From NCBI GenBank assembly GCA_016208305.1, contig JACQYI010000009.1, forward strand, positions 496,001 to 560,000: a stretch of 64,000 nt of DNA. Direction: 5' to 3'. This stretch comes from Oscillatoriophycideae cyanobacterium NC_groundwater_1537_Pr4_S-0.65um_50_18. Its GTDB lineage: Bacteria; Cyanobacteriota; Cyanobacteriia; Elainellales; Elainellaceae. This document shows, in pieces, positions 1-7,052 of the stretch; the stretch's first letter is position 1; each line of letters opens with the position of its first letter. Both the position numbers and the translations under genes were made by a program. The notes below the pieces were generated by a model that did no database searches, was not told the DNA's origin, and worked only from the letters and a program-made list of their open reading frames with translations.

Positions 1-2
1 AG

Positions 3-518
3 GGGCTATCTGTCACCTTTGACCATATGCAGCGTCGTCCCATTACGGTGCAGTATCCCTATGAGAAGCTGATTCCTTCAGAGCGCTTCCGGGGACGAAT
101 TCACTTTGAGTTTGACAAGTGCATTTCCTGCGAAGTTTGCGTCCGGGTTTGCCCGATTAACCTGCCTGTGGTGGATTGGGAGTTTAATAAGGAGACTAAG
201 AAAAAGAAGCTGAATCACTACAGCATCGATTTTGGGGTGTGTATTTTTTGCGGCAACTGTGTCGAATACTGCCCCACGAACTGTCTGTCGATGACGGAAG
301 AGTATGAGCTGGCAACCTACGATCGCCATGAGCTGAACTACGACAACGTGGCGCTAGGCCGTCTACCCGTTAGCGTCACCCACTCTGATCCGATCGTCAC
401 GCCGCTGAAGGAGCTGGCTTACTTGCCGAAGGGTGTGCTTGATCCTCACAATTTGCCAGAGGGATCGCGCCGAGCGGGCAAGCTACCTGCCGAGATTTTG
501 GAAGAAACGTCGAAGTAG
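3..518 (+). CDS. ndhI: NDH-1 subunit NdhI (5' end outside window)
   Basis: Ferredoxin-like 2x[4Fe-4S] subunit of the thylakoid NDH-1 complex, which carries electrons from ferredoxin toward plastoquinone. Two CxxCxxCxxxCP clusters are visible ([12 protein letters not shown] and [12 protein letters not shown]). The reading frame is open to the left edge: the codons before the first internal ATG at 27 read GLSVTFDH, which is typical NdhI sequence, so the true start lies upstream and the gene is 5'-truncated by the window. It is followed by ndhG and ndhE in the usual cyanobacterial ndhAIGE order. The identity is very secure. Confidence 0.97.
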   Translation, partial: GLSVTFDHMQRRPITVQYPYEKLIPSERFRGRIHFEFDKCISCEVCVRVCPINLPVVDWEFNKETKKKKLNHYSIDFGVCIFCGNCVEYCPTNCLSMTEEYELATYDRHELNYDNVALGRLPVSVTHSDPIVTPLKELAYLPKGVLDPHNLPEGSRRAGKLPAEILEETSK

Positions 519-602
519 GGTTCTGTAGCCGTTGAATGGGTTTAGCCCGTCCAACAGTTCTGAAATGAAAAGGGTTAAGCAAGAGTCGATGGAGAGTAGG
601 CT

Positions 603-1193
603 GTGAATCTAGCAGATGGGGTTCAACTGGTTTCGTTTGGTATCCTGGCGCTGATGATGATTGGGGCGGCGTTGGGTGTTGTGCTGCTGTCTAACATTGT
701 CTACTCAGCCTTTTTGCTGGGTCTGGTGTTTATCAGCATGTCGGGGCTATACATTCTGCTGAATGCCGGATTTGTGGCAGCAGCGCAAATCTTGATCTAT
801 GTGGGGGCGGTCAACGTCCTGATTTTGTTTGGCATCATGCTGGTGAACAAGCGGGAAGACTATGTGCCCGTTGCCAATGCCTGGATTGGGACAGTGGCCA
901 CAGCTAGCGTTTGTACAGGACTATTTGCCTTGCTCAGCACGATGGTGTTGGCAACGCCCTGGGCGATTTCTGATGTGGTGCCCACAGGCGATGGCGCAGT
1001 TGTGGCATTGGGCAAGCACTTCTTCACGGATTTCTTGCTGCCGTTTGAGCTAGCCTCTGTGCTGCTGCTCATGGCGTTAATTGGGGCGATCGTCCTGGCG
1101 CGGCGCGATTTCTTGCCCGATCAGCCTCAGCTTGATCAGCAACTCACCTTGCCTGAGCGCCCTCGGGAATTGGTTTCTGGTAGTCAAAAATAG
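603..1193 (+). CDS. ndhG: NDH-1 subunit NdhG (NuoJ-type)
   Basis: Integral membrane subunit of the proton-pumping arm of NDH-1. The 196-residue protein is strongly hydrophobic with about five membrane segments (roughly residues 10-30, 32-52, 58-80, 98-120 and 145-168), followed by a hydrophilic tail, as expected for NuoJ/NdhG. The start is GTG at 603, preceded by a purine-rich stretch (gagagtagg) that can serve as ribosome binding site. It lies 84 bp after ndhI and 8 bp before ndhE, so the three are one operon. Confidence 0.95.
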   Translation: MNLADGVQLVSFGILALMMIGAALGVVLLSNIVYSAFLLGLVFISMSGLYILLNAGFVAAAQILIYVGAVNVLILFGIMLVNKREDYVPVANAWIGTVATASVCTGLFALLSTMVLATPWAISDVVPTGDGAVVALGKHFFTDFLLPFELASVLLLMALIGAIVLARRDFLPDQPQLDQQLTLPERPRELVSGSQK

Positions 1194-1201
1194 GCGTTTC
1201 T

Positions 1202-1507
1202 ATGCAACTCCAATACTTTTTAATTCTGGCAGCAGCGCTGTTTTGCATTGGTATTTATGGCTTGGTGACTAGCCGGAATGCAATCCGGGTGCTGATGTCG
1301 ATCGAGCTGTTGCTGAACTCGGTCAACCTAAATCTGATGGCTTTCTCGAACTACCTCGATCCAGAAGACATTAAGGGACAGGTGTTTGCGGTATTTGTGA
1401 TTTCGATCGCGGCGGCTGAAGCGGCAGTGGGTTTGGCGATCGTCCTTACCATTTACCGCAATCGCGACACGGTGGATATGGAGCAATTTAATTTGCTGAA
1501 GTGGTAG
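1202..1507 (+). CDS. ndhE: NDH-1 subunit NdhE (NuoK-type)
   Basis: Small membrane subunit of NDH-1, homologous to NuoK/ND4L. It has 101 residues, three predicted membrane helices, and the conserved acidic positions within helices 2 and 3 ([12 protein letters not shown] and [11 protein letters not shown]). Length and sequence are typical. It starts 8 bp after ndhG and is the last gene of the ndh operon here. The next gene (devA-like) is convergent, with a GC-rich palindrome in the gap. Confidence 0.96.
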   Translation: MQLQYFLILAAALFCIGIYGLVTSRNAIRVLMSIELLLNSVNLNLMAFSNYLDPEDIKGQVFAVFVISIAAAEAAVGLAIVLTIYRNRDTVDMEQFNLLKW

Positions 1508-1535
1508 TTTGCTGCACAAGCTATTCGCTAGGACA

Positions 1536-1567
1536 TTTGGGTGGGCGCGCGGAGCGCGCCTCCCAAA
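1536..1567. repeat. GC-rich palindrome between ndhE and the exporter operon
   Basis: Inverted repeat with core GCGCGC-gga-GCGCGC, extended by tttggg/cccaaa arms with a small bulge. It lies 28 bp after the ndhE stop codon and 44 bp before the convergent ATPase stop, so it could end transcription from both sides. The right flank (AAAATAAACTTCATAGC) resembles the right arm of the inverted repeat at 14865-14923, suggesting the same repeat family. Confidence 0.75.
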
Positions 1568-1610
1568 ATAAACTTCATAGCTGAACTCAGCCATGCCGAT
1601 TTTTGCAGAT

Positions 1611-2360
1611 CTAACTCACTTTGCCTGAAACATCGACTCCATCGCTGACGAGACGCCCGTCTTCCATGTAGACAATGCGATCGGCAATATCCAAAATTCG
1701 GTTGTCATGGGTCACGATCAAGATCGTGCAGTGCTGCTCTTTAGCCAGTTTTTGCATTAGCTCTACCACATCTCTTCCTGATTTCTTATCGAGTGCCGCA
1801 GTCGGTTCGTCTGCAAGGACGATTTTGGGTTGACTAATAAGGGCACGCGCGATCGCCACTCGCTGCTTTTGCCCACCCGACAAGTTTTCTGGATAGTAGT
1901 CTACCCGATCGCCCAAGCCCACCATTTCTAACATCTCTACCGCTAGCGCATCCAAATCTTGGTCAAGATATTGGTCATGCAGCTCTAGAGACATGCGCAC
2001 GTTGCCTTTTGCCGTCAAAAAGGTCATCAAGTTGTGTGCCTGAAAAATATAGCCAATTTGTTTGCGGAGCTGCGTTAGTTGATGCTTTTTGGCTCCGCAA
2101 ATTTCTTGTTGCAAAATCGTCAGACTGCCTTCGTGAGCCGATCGCAATCCTCCCATAAGGGTCAATAGCGTCGTTTTGCCGGAACCCGAAGGGCCAGTCA
2201 TGATCACAATTTCACCTGCATCAATCTCTAAATTGATATCAAATAGCGCCTGCTTCCGGAGATTGCCTTCCCCAAAATAGTGGTTCAAGTTCTTGGCAGA
2301 GATCACAGGAGTAGCCTGGGGCGTAAGCTGGGGCGTGGGGAGTAAAGCTGTCGAGGTCAT
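1611..2360 (-). CDS. devA: DevA-type ABC transporter ATPase
   Basis: ATP-binding subunit of a DevBCA/MacAB-type exporter. From the ATG at 2360 it has 249 residues with Walker A GPSGSGKT (about 56-63), signature LSGGQKQR, Walker B VLADEPTAALD, and an H-loop in VTHD. The N-terminal VISAKNLNHYFGEG segment is characteristic of DevA proteins. The frame stays open further upstream: an ATG at 2444 would overlap the permease gene by 11 bp and add a low-complexity segment rich in LTSV/LTLT. I prefer 2360 because family homology begins just after it. It is last in a leftward operon after the permease, membrane fusion protein and TetR genes. Substrate unknown; the Anabaena DevBCA proteins export heterocyst glycolipids, but many paralogues have other roles. 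Confidence 0.92.
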   Translation of the reverse strand: MTSTALLPTPQLTPQATPVISAKNLNHYFGEGNLRKQALFDINLEIDAGEIVIMTGPSGSGKTTLLTLMGGLRSAHEGSLTILQQEICGAKKHQLTQLRKQIGYIFQAHNLMTFLTAKGNVRMSLELHDQYLDQDLDALAVEMLEMVGLGDRVDYYPENLSGGQKQRVAIARALISQPKIVLADEPTAALDKKSGRDVVELMQKLAKEQHCTILIVTHDNRILDIADRIVYMEDGRLVSDGVDVSGKVS

Positions 2361-2433
2361 AGTTACAGTCAGGGTTAAGGTCAGAACAGAAGTCAGGGCT
2401 GGGATCAGGACAGAGGTCAGAACAAGCGCGTGA

Positions 2434-3597
2434 CTAAAACACATCTGCCGGATCGGCAGCCTGTAGCTTACGGATAGCGATCGCACCCGATACCGTACAC
2501 ATGACAATCGTGAGAATCAAAACATTGATAGCGCGATCGAGCTTCATAGCAATGGGCAGCATCGTCGCTGCATAGGTAATCTGATAAAGTCCGATACTTA
2601 ATAGAAAGCTAGGAAGGAAACCAAACAGCGACAGCAGCAGCGCTTCTTGCATCAGCATTAAGACTAAATAGCGATCGCTATAGCCCATAGCTTTTAACGT
2701 GGCAAACTCTGCCAGGTGATCAGATACATCCGAATAGAGGATTTGGTAGACAATCACAATGCCGACAATAAAGCCCATAATGACGCCAATGCCGAAGATA
2801 AAGCCGATACTGGTGCCATTGGCCCAGTATTCTTTTTCAACGGCTCCAAACTCTTCAGGGGTCAGCACGCGCACATCATTGGGCAAGCTCTGCTGCATCT
2901 GCGCTTTTAGCGCTGCAATATCGGTTCCAGGCTTGACGTGAATCAAACCTACCTCAATGTCTTCGGCTTTGTGATCTGGGAAAAGCTGAAGAAACGTAGA
3001 GTCGCTAGTAATGATATTGCCATCGGCAGCAAACGAAGAACCGATGGCAAACAGGCCGCCAACCCGCACTGTTTTTTTGCTCAACTGCACCTCGGCAGTT
3101 CCATTCTCGCTAAAGGTTTGAGCGATCGGCCCATATTCCGATCGGCTAGCGCTATCAAACAAAATAGTGTTGAGCTGCTTGAGCTGATCTACATTTTGCG
3201 CTAACTCAGGCAGCTTGAAAGAAGGGCTTTCTGGCTCAATACCCCACACTAAAATCGATCGATTTTTGAGAGTGTCAGGGTTACGCAACTCAGCCGTGCC
3301 GATATAGAGCGAACTAACGGACTCAACGCCGGGATAGCTCAGGGTTTGGTACAGCCGCTCGCGGGGCGAGGTATCCACCGAGATCAAAGTTTGAAACTGC
3401 GGGTTTGCCATGATCAAATCAGCATCCAGCGCATTGTAGGGCTTGATAGCAGCATCATAAAGCGCGCCCTCAAAGCCAAGCTGCACAAACATCAGCACAT
3501 CTGCAAAAGCAATTCCCGCGAGCGCCACAACGAACCGGGCTTTTTGCTTGGTCAGCAACCGCCAGGCAAGCGGCGTTTTTTTAAACAATTTGGACAT
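2434..3597 (-). CDS. devC: DevC-type ABC transporter permease
   Basis: Membrane component of the DevBCA-like exporter. The 387 residues show the FtsX/MacB-like plan: one N-terminal membrane helix (about 20-40), a large periplasmic domain, then three helices in the C-terminal third (about 270-295, 318-345 and 350-375). The ATG is at 3597, 18 bp downstream of the membrane fusion protein stop, which indicates translational coupling. The last codons overlap a possible upstream start of the ATPase gene. Family identity is secure; substrate is not predictable. Confidence 0.93.
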   Translation of the reverse strand: MSKLFKKTPLAWRLLTKQKARFVVALAGIAFADVLMFVQLGFEGALYDAAIKPYNALDADLIMANPQFQTLISVDTSPRERLYQTLSYPGVESVSSLYIGTAELRNPDTLKNRSILVWGIEPESPSFKLPELAQNVDQLKQLNTILFDSASRSEYGPIAQTFSENGTAEVQLSKKTVRVGGLFAIGSSFAADGNIITSDSTFLQLFPDHKAEDIEVGLIHVKPGTDIAALKAQMQQSLPNDVRVLTPEEFGAVEKEYWANGTSIGFIFGIGVIMGFIVGIVIVYQILYSDVSDHLAEFATLKAMGYSDRYLVLMLMQEALLLSLFGFLPSFLLSIGLYQITYAATMLPIAMKLDRAINVLILTIVMCTVSGAIAIRKLQAADPADVF

Positions 3598-3615
3598 ATG
3601 CTGCGATCGGTAAGG

Positions 3616-4800
3616 TTATTTCAGAGGGGCGTCAGTTTGAATTGCCGTCTGGACTTGGAGGTTGGTCAGTCCGGCCACTTTTTTGCCATCTTCTGGATGA
3701 AGGCGAATTTTGACTTCGACAATCCGGCGATCGAGGTTTTCACCGGGCTGGTCGCTGTAGACTTTTTGTTGGCTCACCTGCAACCCAATCTGCATCACCT
3801 CGCCGCGCAGATCTCCCGGAATAGCCTGTCCGGTCACAATAGCGGGCTGGCCTAACTTGACTTTGTCAATGTCGGTTTGATAAACCTCAGCCACGGCAAT
3901 CATGCGATCGGTCGCGGCCATATCGACCACCCCCTCGCTGCTCAGCTTTTCTCCAGCGCGGCTATGAATCTTGAGAATCTGCCCGGTTAGAGGGGCACGA
4001 ATCGAGGCTTGCTCTAGATCCGTCTGGGCTTTTTGCAGCGCGGCAATGGCGCTATCTACCTCGGTTTGGGCAGCTCGCACATCCACAGGGCGCACCTCGG
4101 CAATTTGATTGAGGGTAGCTTGGGCTTCGCGGATTTGCGCTTCAATCGATCCAGCCGATTTGCCCAAGGTGGCGCGAGCTTGTGCCAACTGAGCCTCAGC
4201 CGTTTCTAGCGGCAAACGCTTGCTGTCTAACGTCGAAGCAGAGATTGCCCCTTCCCCAAACAGCTCCTGATAGCGTCGCCACTCTGCCTGGGCATTTTGC
4301 ACTTCTGCCGCCCAGCGATCGATTTCGGCTTGTTGGGCTACCAGTTCGCCAGAGCGTTCGGCTTCCAGACGCGCAATCATGGCCTGCTGCGCCTGAATTT
4401 CTCCCGTCTTGGCTCCTGCCTCGACCTGAGCCAGCTTGGCCTGAGCCACGTTCACCTGTTCCTGTGCCTGACGGACGGCATCCTCTAGCCGCGCAGCAGA
4501 ATCCAGCACAGCAATGACTTGATTTGCCGTCACCCGATCGCCTTCTTTGACCAAAATCTGAGCAACCCGATCGCCATCTAGCGACATGGGAGCCGATACC
4601 TTGACGACTTCTCCTTCTGGCTCTAACCGACCAAGAGCCGTTACCTTAACGGGTTGCGGCGTGCTGACGACAGGCTGCGGCGCAGGCTTTTGCCCAAACT
4701 CTGCCAGGGTATAGAGAGCAGTGCCGCCCGTAACGGCTGTAGCGATCGCTATGAGACCAATAAACCAACGATTCTTAGGTTGAAAGAGTTGAGAAGTCAT
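3616..4800 (-). CDS. devB: HlyD/DevB-type membrane fusion protein
   Basis: Periplasmic adaptor linking the inner-membrane ABC pump to an outer-membrane TolC-like channel. The 394 residues contain one N-terminal membrane anchor (about 13-33), a lipoyl/barrel-sandwich half-motif around 65-100, a long Ala/Gln/Glu-rich coiled-coil hairpin (about 105-260), the second lipoyl half (IRAPLTGQILKI), then a beta-barrel region. The order TetR-devB-devC-devA on one strand with short gaps points to one drug- or lipid-export operon. Confidence 0.93.
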   Translation of the reverse strand: MTSQLFQPKNRWFIGLIAIATAVTGGTALYTLAEFGQKPAPQPVVSTPQPVKVTALGRLEPEGEVVKVSAPMSLDGDRVAQILVKEGDRVTANQVIAVLDSAARLEDAVRQAQEQVNVAQAKLAQVEAGAKTGEIQAQQAMIARLEAERSGELVAQQAEIDRWAAEVQNAQAEWRRYQELFGEGAISASTLDSKRLPLETAEAQLAQARATLGKSAGSIEAQIREAQATLNQIAEVRPVDVRAAQTEVDSAIAALQKAQTDLEQASIRAPLTGQILKIHSRAGEKLSSEGVVDMAATDRMIAVAEVYQTDIDKVKLGQPAIVTGQAIPGDLRGEVMQIGLQVSQQKVYSDQPGENLDRRIVEVKIRLHPEDGKKVAGLTNLQVQTAIQTDAPLK

Positions 4801-4875
4801 AGGGTGTAGTTGGCGGGAAACTAGCGTGTGGAGGATGGATGGGAGGGAGGGGGGAAACGGCTGTAACTCGCAGGG

Positions 4876-5457
4876 TTACTTTTGAGGGTTTGCTGGTTTG
4901 AGATAAGCCGTCAGCATTTGGGTCAAAATTTCGGTTTGTCGGGCGAAGTTGATAGGCTTGTGATCGTAGATCGGACTCCACATCAAGCCATCGATGTAGC
5001 TGAGGATGAAAATAATTAGCTCAGGATCGTTAATGTCTAGCAGCGCAGCGATCGTTTCCTGAATTCTTTGGCATACCCGCTGCAAAACATCGCTGAGCAC
5101 TTTGCCTTCACGCTGCTGCTCCTGATAAAAGTCAACAAAGAGGAGCGATCGCTTAAAGAAGTTATCCTGATCAGCCTGAAGGAATTCAAACAGGGCAGCA
5201 AGCTTCTCTTTGAGGCTAGGTAGCCGCTCTAGCTCTGCTGTGGCCAGCAAAATATCCTGTTGCGCCTGCTCTTCCATGAGCTGCTCAAACAGCGACTCTT
5301 TGCTGGGAAAGTAGTGGTAGAGCGTTCCGGTAGACACGCCTAGCCCTTGGGCAATTTGGCGCATGGTGATTGCGGCATAGCCTTTCTCGGCAAGCAAATC
5401 AAAGGATTTATGGAGTAGCTCCTTACGGTACAGGTCATGATCTACGATTTTGGGCAT
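4876..5457 (-). CDS. TetR/AcrR family transcriptional repressor
   Basis: 193-residue regulator with a classic N-terminal TetR helix-turn-helix (ITMRQIAQGLGVSTGTLYHYF, about residues 29-49) and an all-helical C-terminal ligand domain. It is the first gene of the leftward exporter operon, 75 bp before devB, so it probably represses itself and the pump. A palindrome centred on CGAACGTTCG lies 9-26 bp upstream of the start codon and is the likely operator. The inducing ligand cannot be read from the sequence. Confidence 0.92.
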   Translation of the reverse strand: MPKIVDHDLYRKELLHKSFDLLAEKGYAAITMRQIAQGLGVSTGTLYHYFPSKESLFEQLMEEQAQQDILLATAELERLPSLKEKLAALFEFLQADQDNFFKRSLLFVDFYQEQQREGKVLSDVLQRVCQRIQETIAALLDINDPELIIFILSYIDGLMWSPIYDHKPINFARQTEILTQMLTAYLKPANPQK

Positions 5458-5465
5458 GGCAATTA

Positions 5466-5483
5466 ATATCGAACGTTCGGTAT
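5466..5483. promoter_or_regulatory. Probable TetR operator
   Basis: Inverted repeat with perfect decamer CGAACGTTCG extended on both sides by ATA/TAT with one mismatch. It sits immediately upstream of the TetR start codon (5457), where binding would block the operon promoter or early transcription. A second ATATCGAAC half-site occurs at 5559-5567, about 90 bp further upstream. Position and symmetry fit TetR autorepression; binding is inferred. Confidence 0.65.
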
Positions 5484-5646
5484 ATATAAAACTGCTTTTA
5501 TTGCTGCTATCAGCATGACAGAGGCTTAAACCGGAGTCCTCACCCGATCGGGTTATTTATATCGAACAGGTGTTATAAAACCAGTATATATAACTTTACG
5601 CGATTGGCAAGAAGGTATTGTTTCCGCATGGGCAAAGACTTGAAAA

Positions 5647-5683
5647 ACTGTGTTGAGCGCGGTTCCGTCCTGCTCAACACAGT
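5647..5683 (-). terminator. Intrinsic terminator of the Excalibur protein gene
   Basis: Perfect 12-bp stem (ACTGTGTTGAGC paired with GCTCAACACAGT) around a 13-nt loop. Read on the minus strand it is followed by TTTTTC, a standard rho-independent terminator. It lies 41 bp beyond the stop of the leftward gene ending at 5724 and separates it from the TetR operon. Confidence 0.85.
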
Positions 5684-5723
5684 CTTGGTTTTAACTTTGT
5701 TGGTTTTAGTTTTGTCAGTCGCC

Positions 5724-6236
5724 TTACCTTAGCTGGTCGGCAAAATATTCATAGGCTGCCTGAGCTGAGGAGAAATTTCTTGTCGTCAACACAGTATCCG
5801 CTGCGCCACTTCGCCATGCTTTGATGTAATACACCACTCGATCGCCCGATGCAGCATAGGCCGAACGTACCGAAGATTGCCAGATCTCATAAAACCAGCC
5901 GTCACTGGTCGAACCACTGGCAGAGCGGTAGCCATCGGTTCGCAGAGTGGCCGATAGCTGATCGCAGGCTAGCCCATCCTGATTGGGATCTAGACGAGCC
6001 GCACTATCCGGATCACGCTCAAAAAAGGCTTGAGCCTCTTGCCTTGTGGAAAAAGCATCACAGGGCGATCGAGTTTCGATGGGAGAGGTGGGCTGAGTAT
6101 TGGAGGGCGTTGGGGTTGCAAACGGAGTCGGTGATTGGGCGTTTGAAGGCAGACAAACCCAGAAGGCAAGGCTGCTAAAACCAACTATTCCTACTGCTAC
6201 AAACCGGATAGATGAAACCTTGGGGGGCAGAATCAT
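5724..6236 (-). CDS. Secreted Excalibur-domain (calcium-binding-like) protein
   Basis: 170-residue protein with an N-terminal hydrophobic signal segment (about 10-34, SNAQ cleavage-like site), a Pro/Thr-rich linker, then an Excalibur-type motif: Cys59 and Cys91 flanking DPNQDGLAC (83-91), the DxDxDG-like calcium loop found in extracellular nucleases and surface proteins. The C-terminal 70 residues (tryptophan and tyrosine-rich) are not recognised. Probably exported and extracytoplasmic; the specific role is unknown. It has its own terminator, so it is likely monocistronic. Confidence 0.8.
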   Translation of the reverse strand: MILPPKVSSIRFVAVGIVGFSSLAFWVCLPSNAQSPTPFATPTPSNTQPTSPIETRSPCDAFSTRQEAQAFFERDPDSAARLDPNQDGLACDQLSATLRTDGYRSASGSTSDGWFYEIWQSSVRSAYAASGDRVVYYIKAWRSGAADTVLTTRNFSSAQAAYEYFADQLR

Positions 6237-6888
6237 CGGATAGTTCCTTGCATGAATGAATTGATATCAATCCTAATTCCTTTCTGATCTTCAGCAATTC
6301 CCAAGGATTTTACGCAGTTTTCTAGTCAAGATTAAGCTCAACTTTATCCATTTTGAAGGGAGGAAAGGTAGCAAAATCAGCCAAGCGTTCACCTTTGGCA
6401 AAAACCCTGCGGACTTGTCGCAGCCTATTTAAGGTAGAACCAGCATTGTGGCTGTTTGTTACAACCGTTGGCGTTGAGCCGACCCACAACGCCGTAAGAT
6501 CAGTGTTCCATCTGGCGTAGTGCTGTAGCGCAAAGGCAGTTATGGTGCTCAAAGCAAGACAGTTTGTTTGTCTGCCGGATGTTAACGGTGCCCCCTCTGC
6601 GTTTACGACAGAGAAACGTCCTTGAATTATTTGACTCAAGCTTGTCAAGCCAAGCGCCCAGAAGAGTCCCTCTTTCGCTGTTGCCCAGCAATTGTATAAT
6701 TGCTAATTTACACACTGCGGTTGCTTAAACCCTCTGCAAAGATACATTCCAACCCTTGCATTAAAACTCAATCTGTTAGATCTTTTAGAAGACAGAAAAG
6801 TTAATGCATATGCCAATGGATAATGTGCTGTAGCGTCTGCCGTAGTGCTCTACACAAAAAACACTAGAATCTTGTGCTGAAGATAAAT
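6237..6888. other. Gene-free stretch with only doubtful ORFs
   Basis: No family is recognisable on either strand. A 108-codon minus frame (6322-6648) and an overlapping 71-codon minus frame (6500-6715) exist, but their products show no domain, no signal peptide and no ribosome binding site that I can see, and the two overlap in different frames. The stretch could be a decayed gene, an RNA or simple spacer; I see no terminator-like hairpin or tRNA fold in it. Confidence 0.4.
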
Positions 6889-7041
6889 ATGCTGAAGCCA
6901 CCCTCTTCCCTGGCACTTAATCAGATTAAAGCCATGCTGCAAGAAATAAGCACCGCTCTTGAGGCAGAGCAATCGCAATAGTGTCAACAGTGGCTCGATC
7001 GCCATTTTCCAGAAGCACCGCCAAATCCACAAGAAATTTAA
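6889..7041 (+). pseudogene. Small ORF interrupted by an in-frame TAG (doubtful)
   Basis: An ATG at 6889 opens 30 codons giving a helical peptide (...QIKAMLQEISTALEAEQSQ), stops at TAG 6979-6981, and then continues in the same frame for 19 sense codons (CQQWLDRHFPEAPP...) to TAA at 7039. Both halves have protein-like composition, and the whole ends 11 bp before the phytochrome ATG. It could be a small gene with one nonsense mutation, a 30-residue peptide gene, or chance. No known family is recognised. Confidence 0.25.
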
Positions 7042-7052
7042 GCCTCTAAATA

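Noticed and set aside
78-329. 83-codon minus frame inside ndhI
   Set aside because: It is antisense to conserved iron-sulfur coding sequence and shows no family features.
6322-6715. Two overlapping minus ORFs of 108 and 71 codons
   Set aside because: No recognisable domain, no ribosome binding site, overlapping frames. Recorded only as doubtful content of the gene-free stretch.
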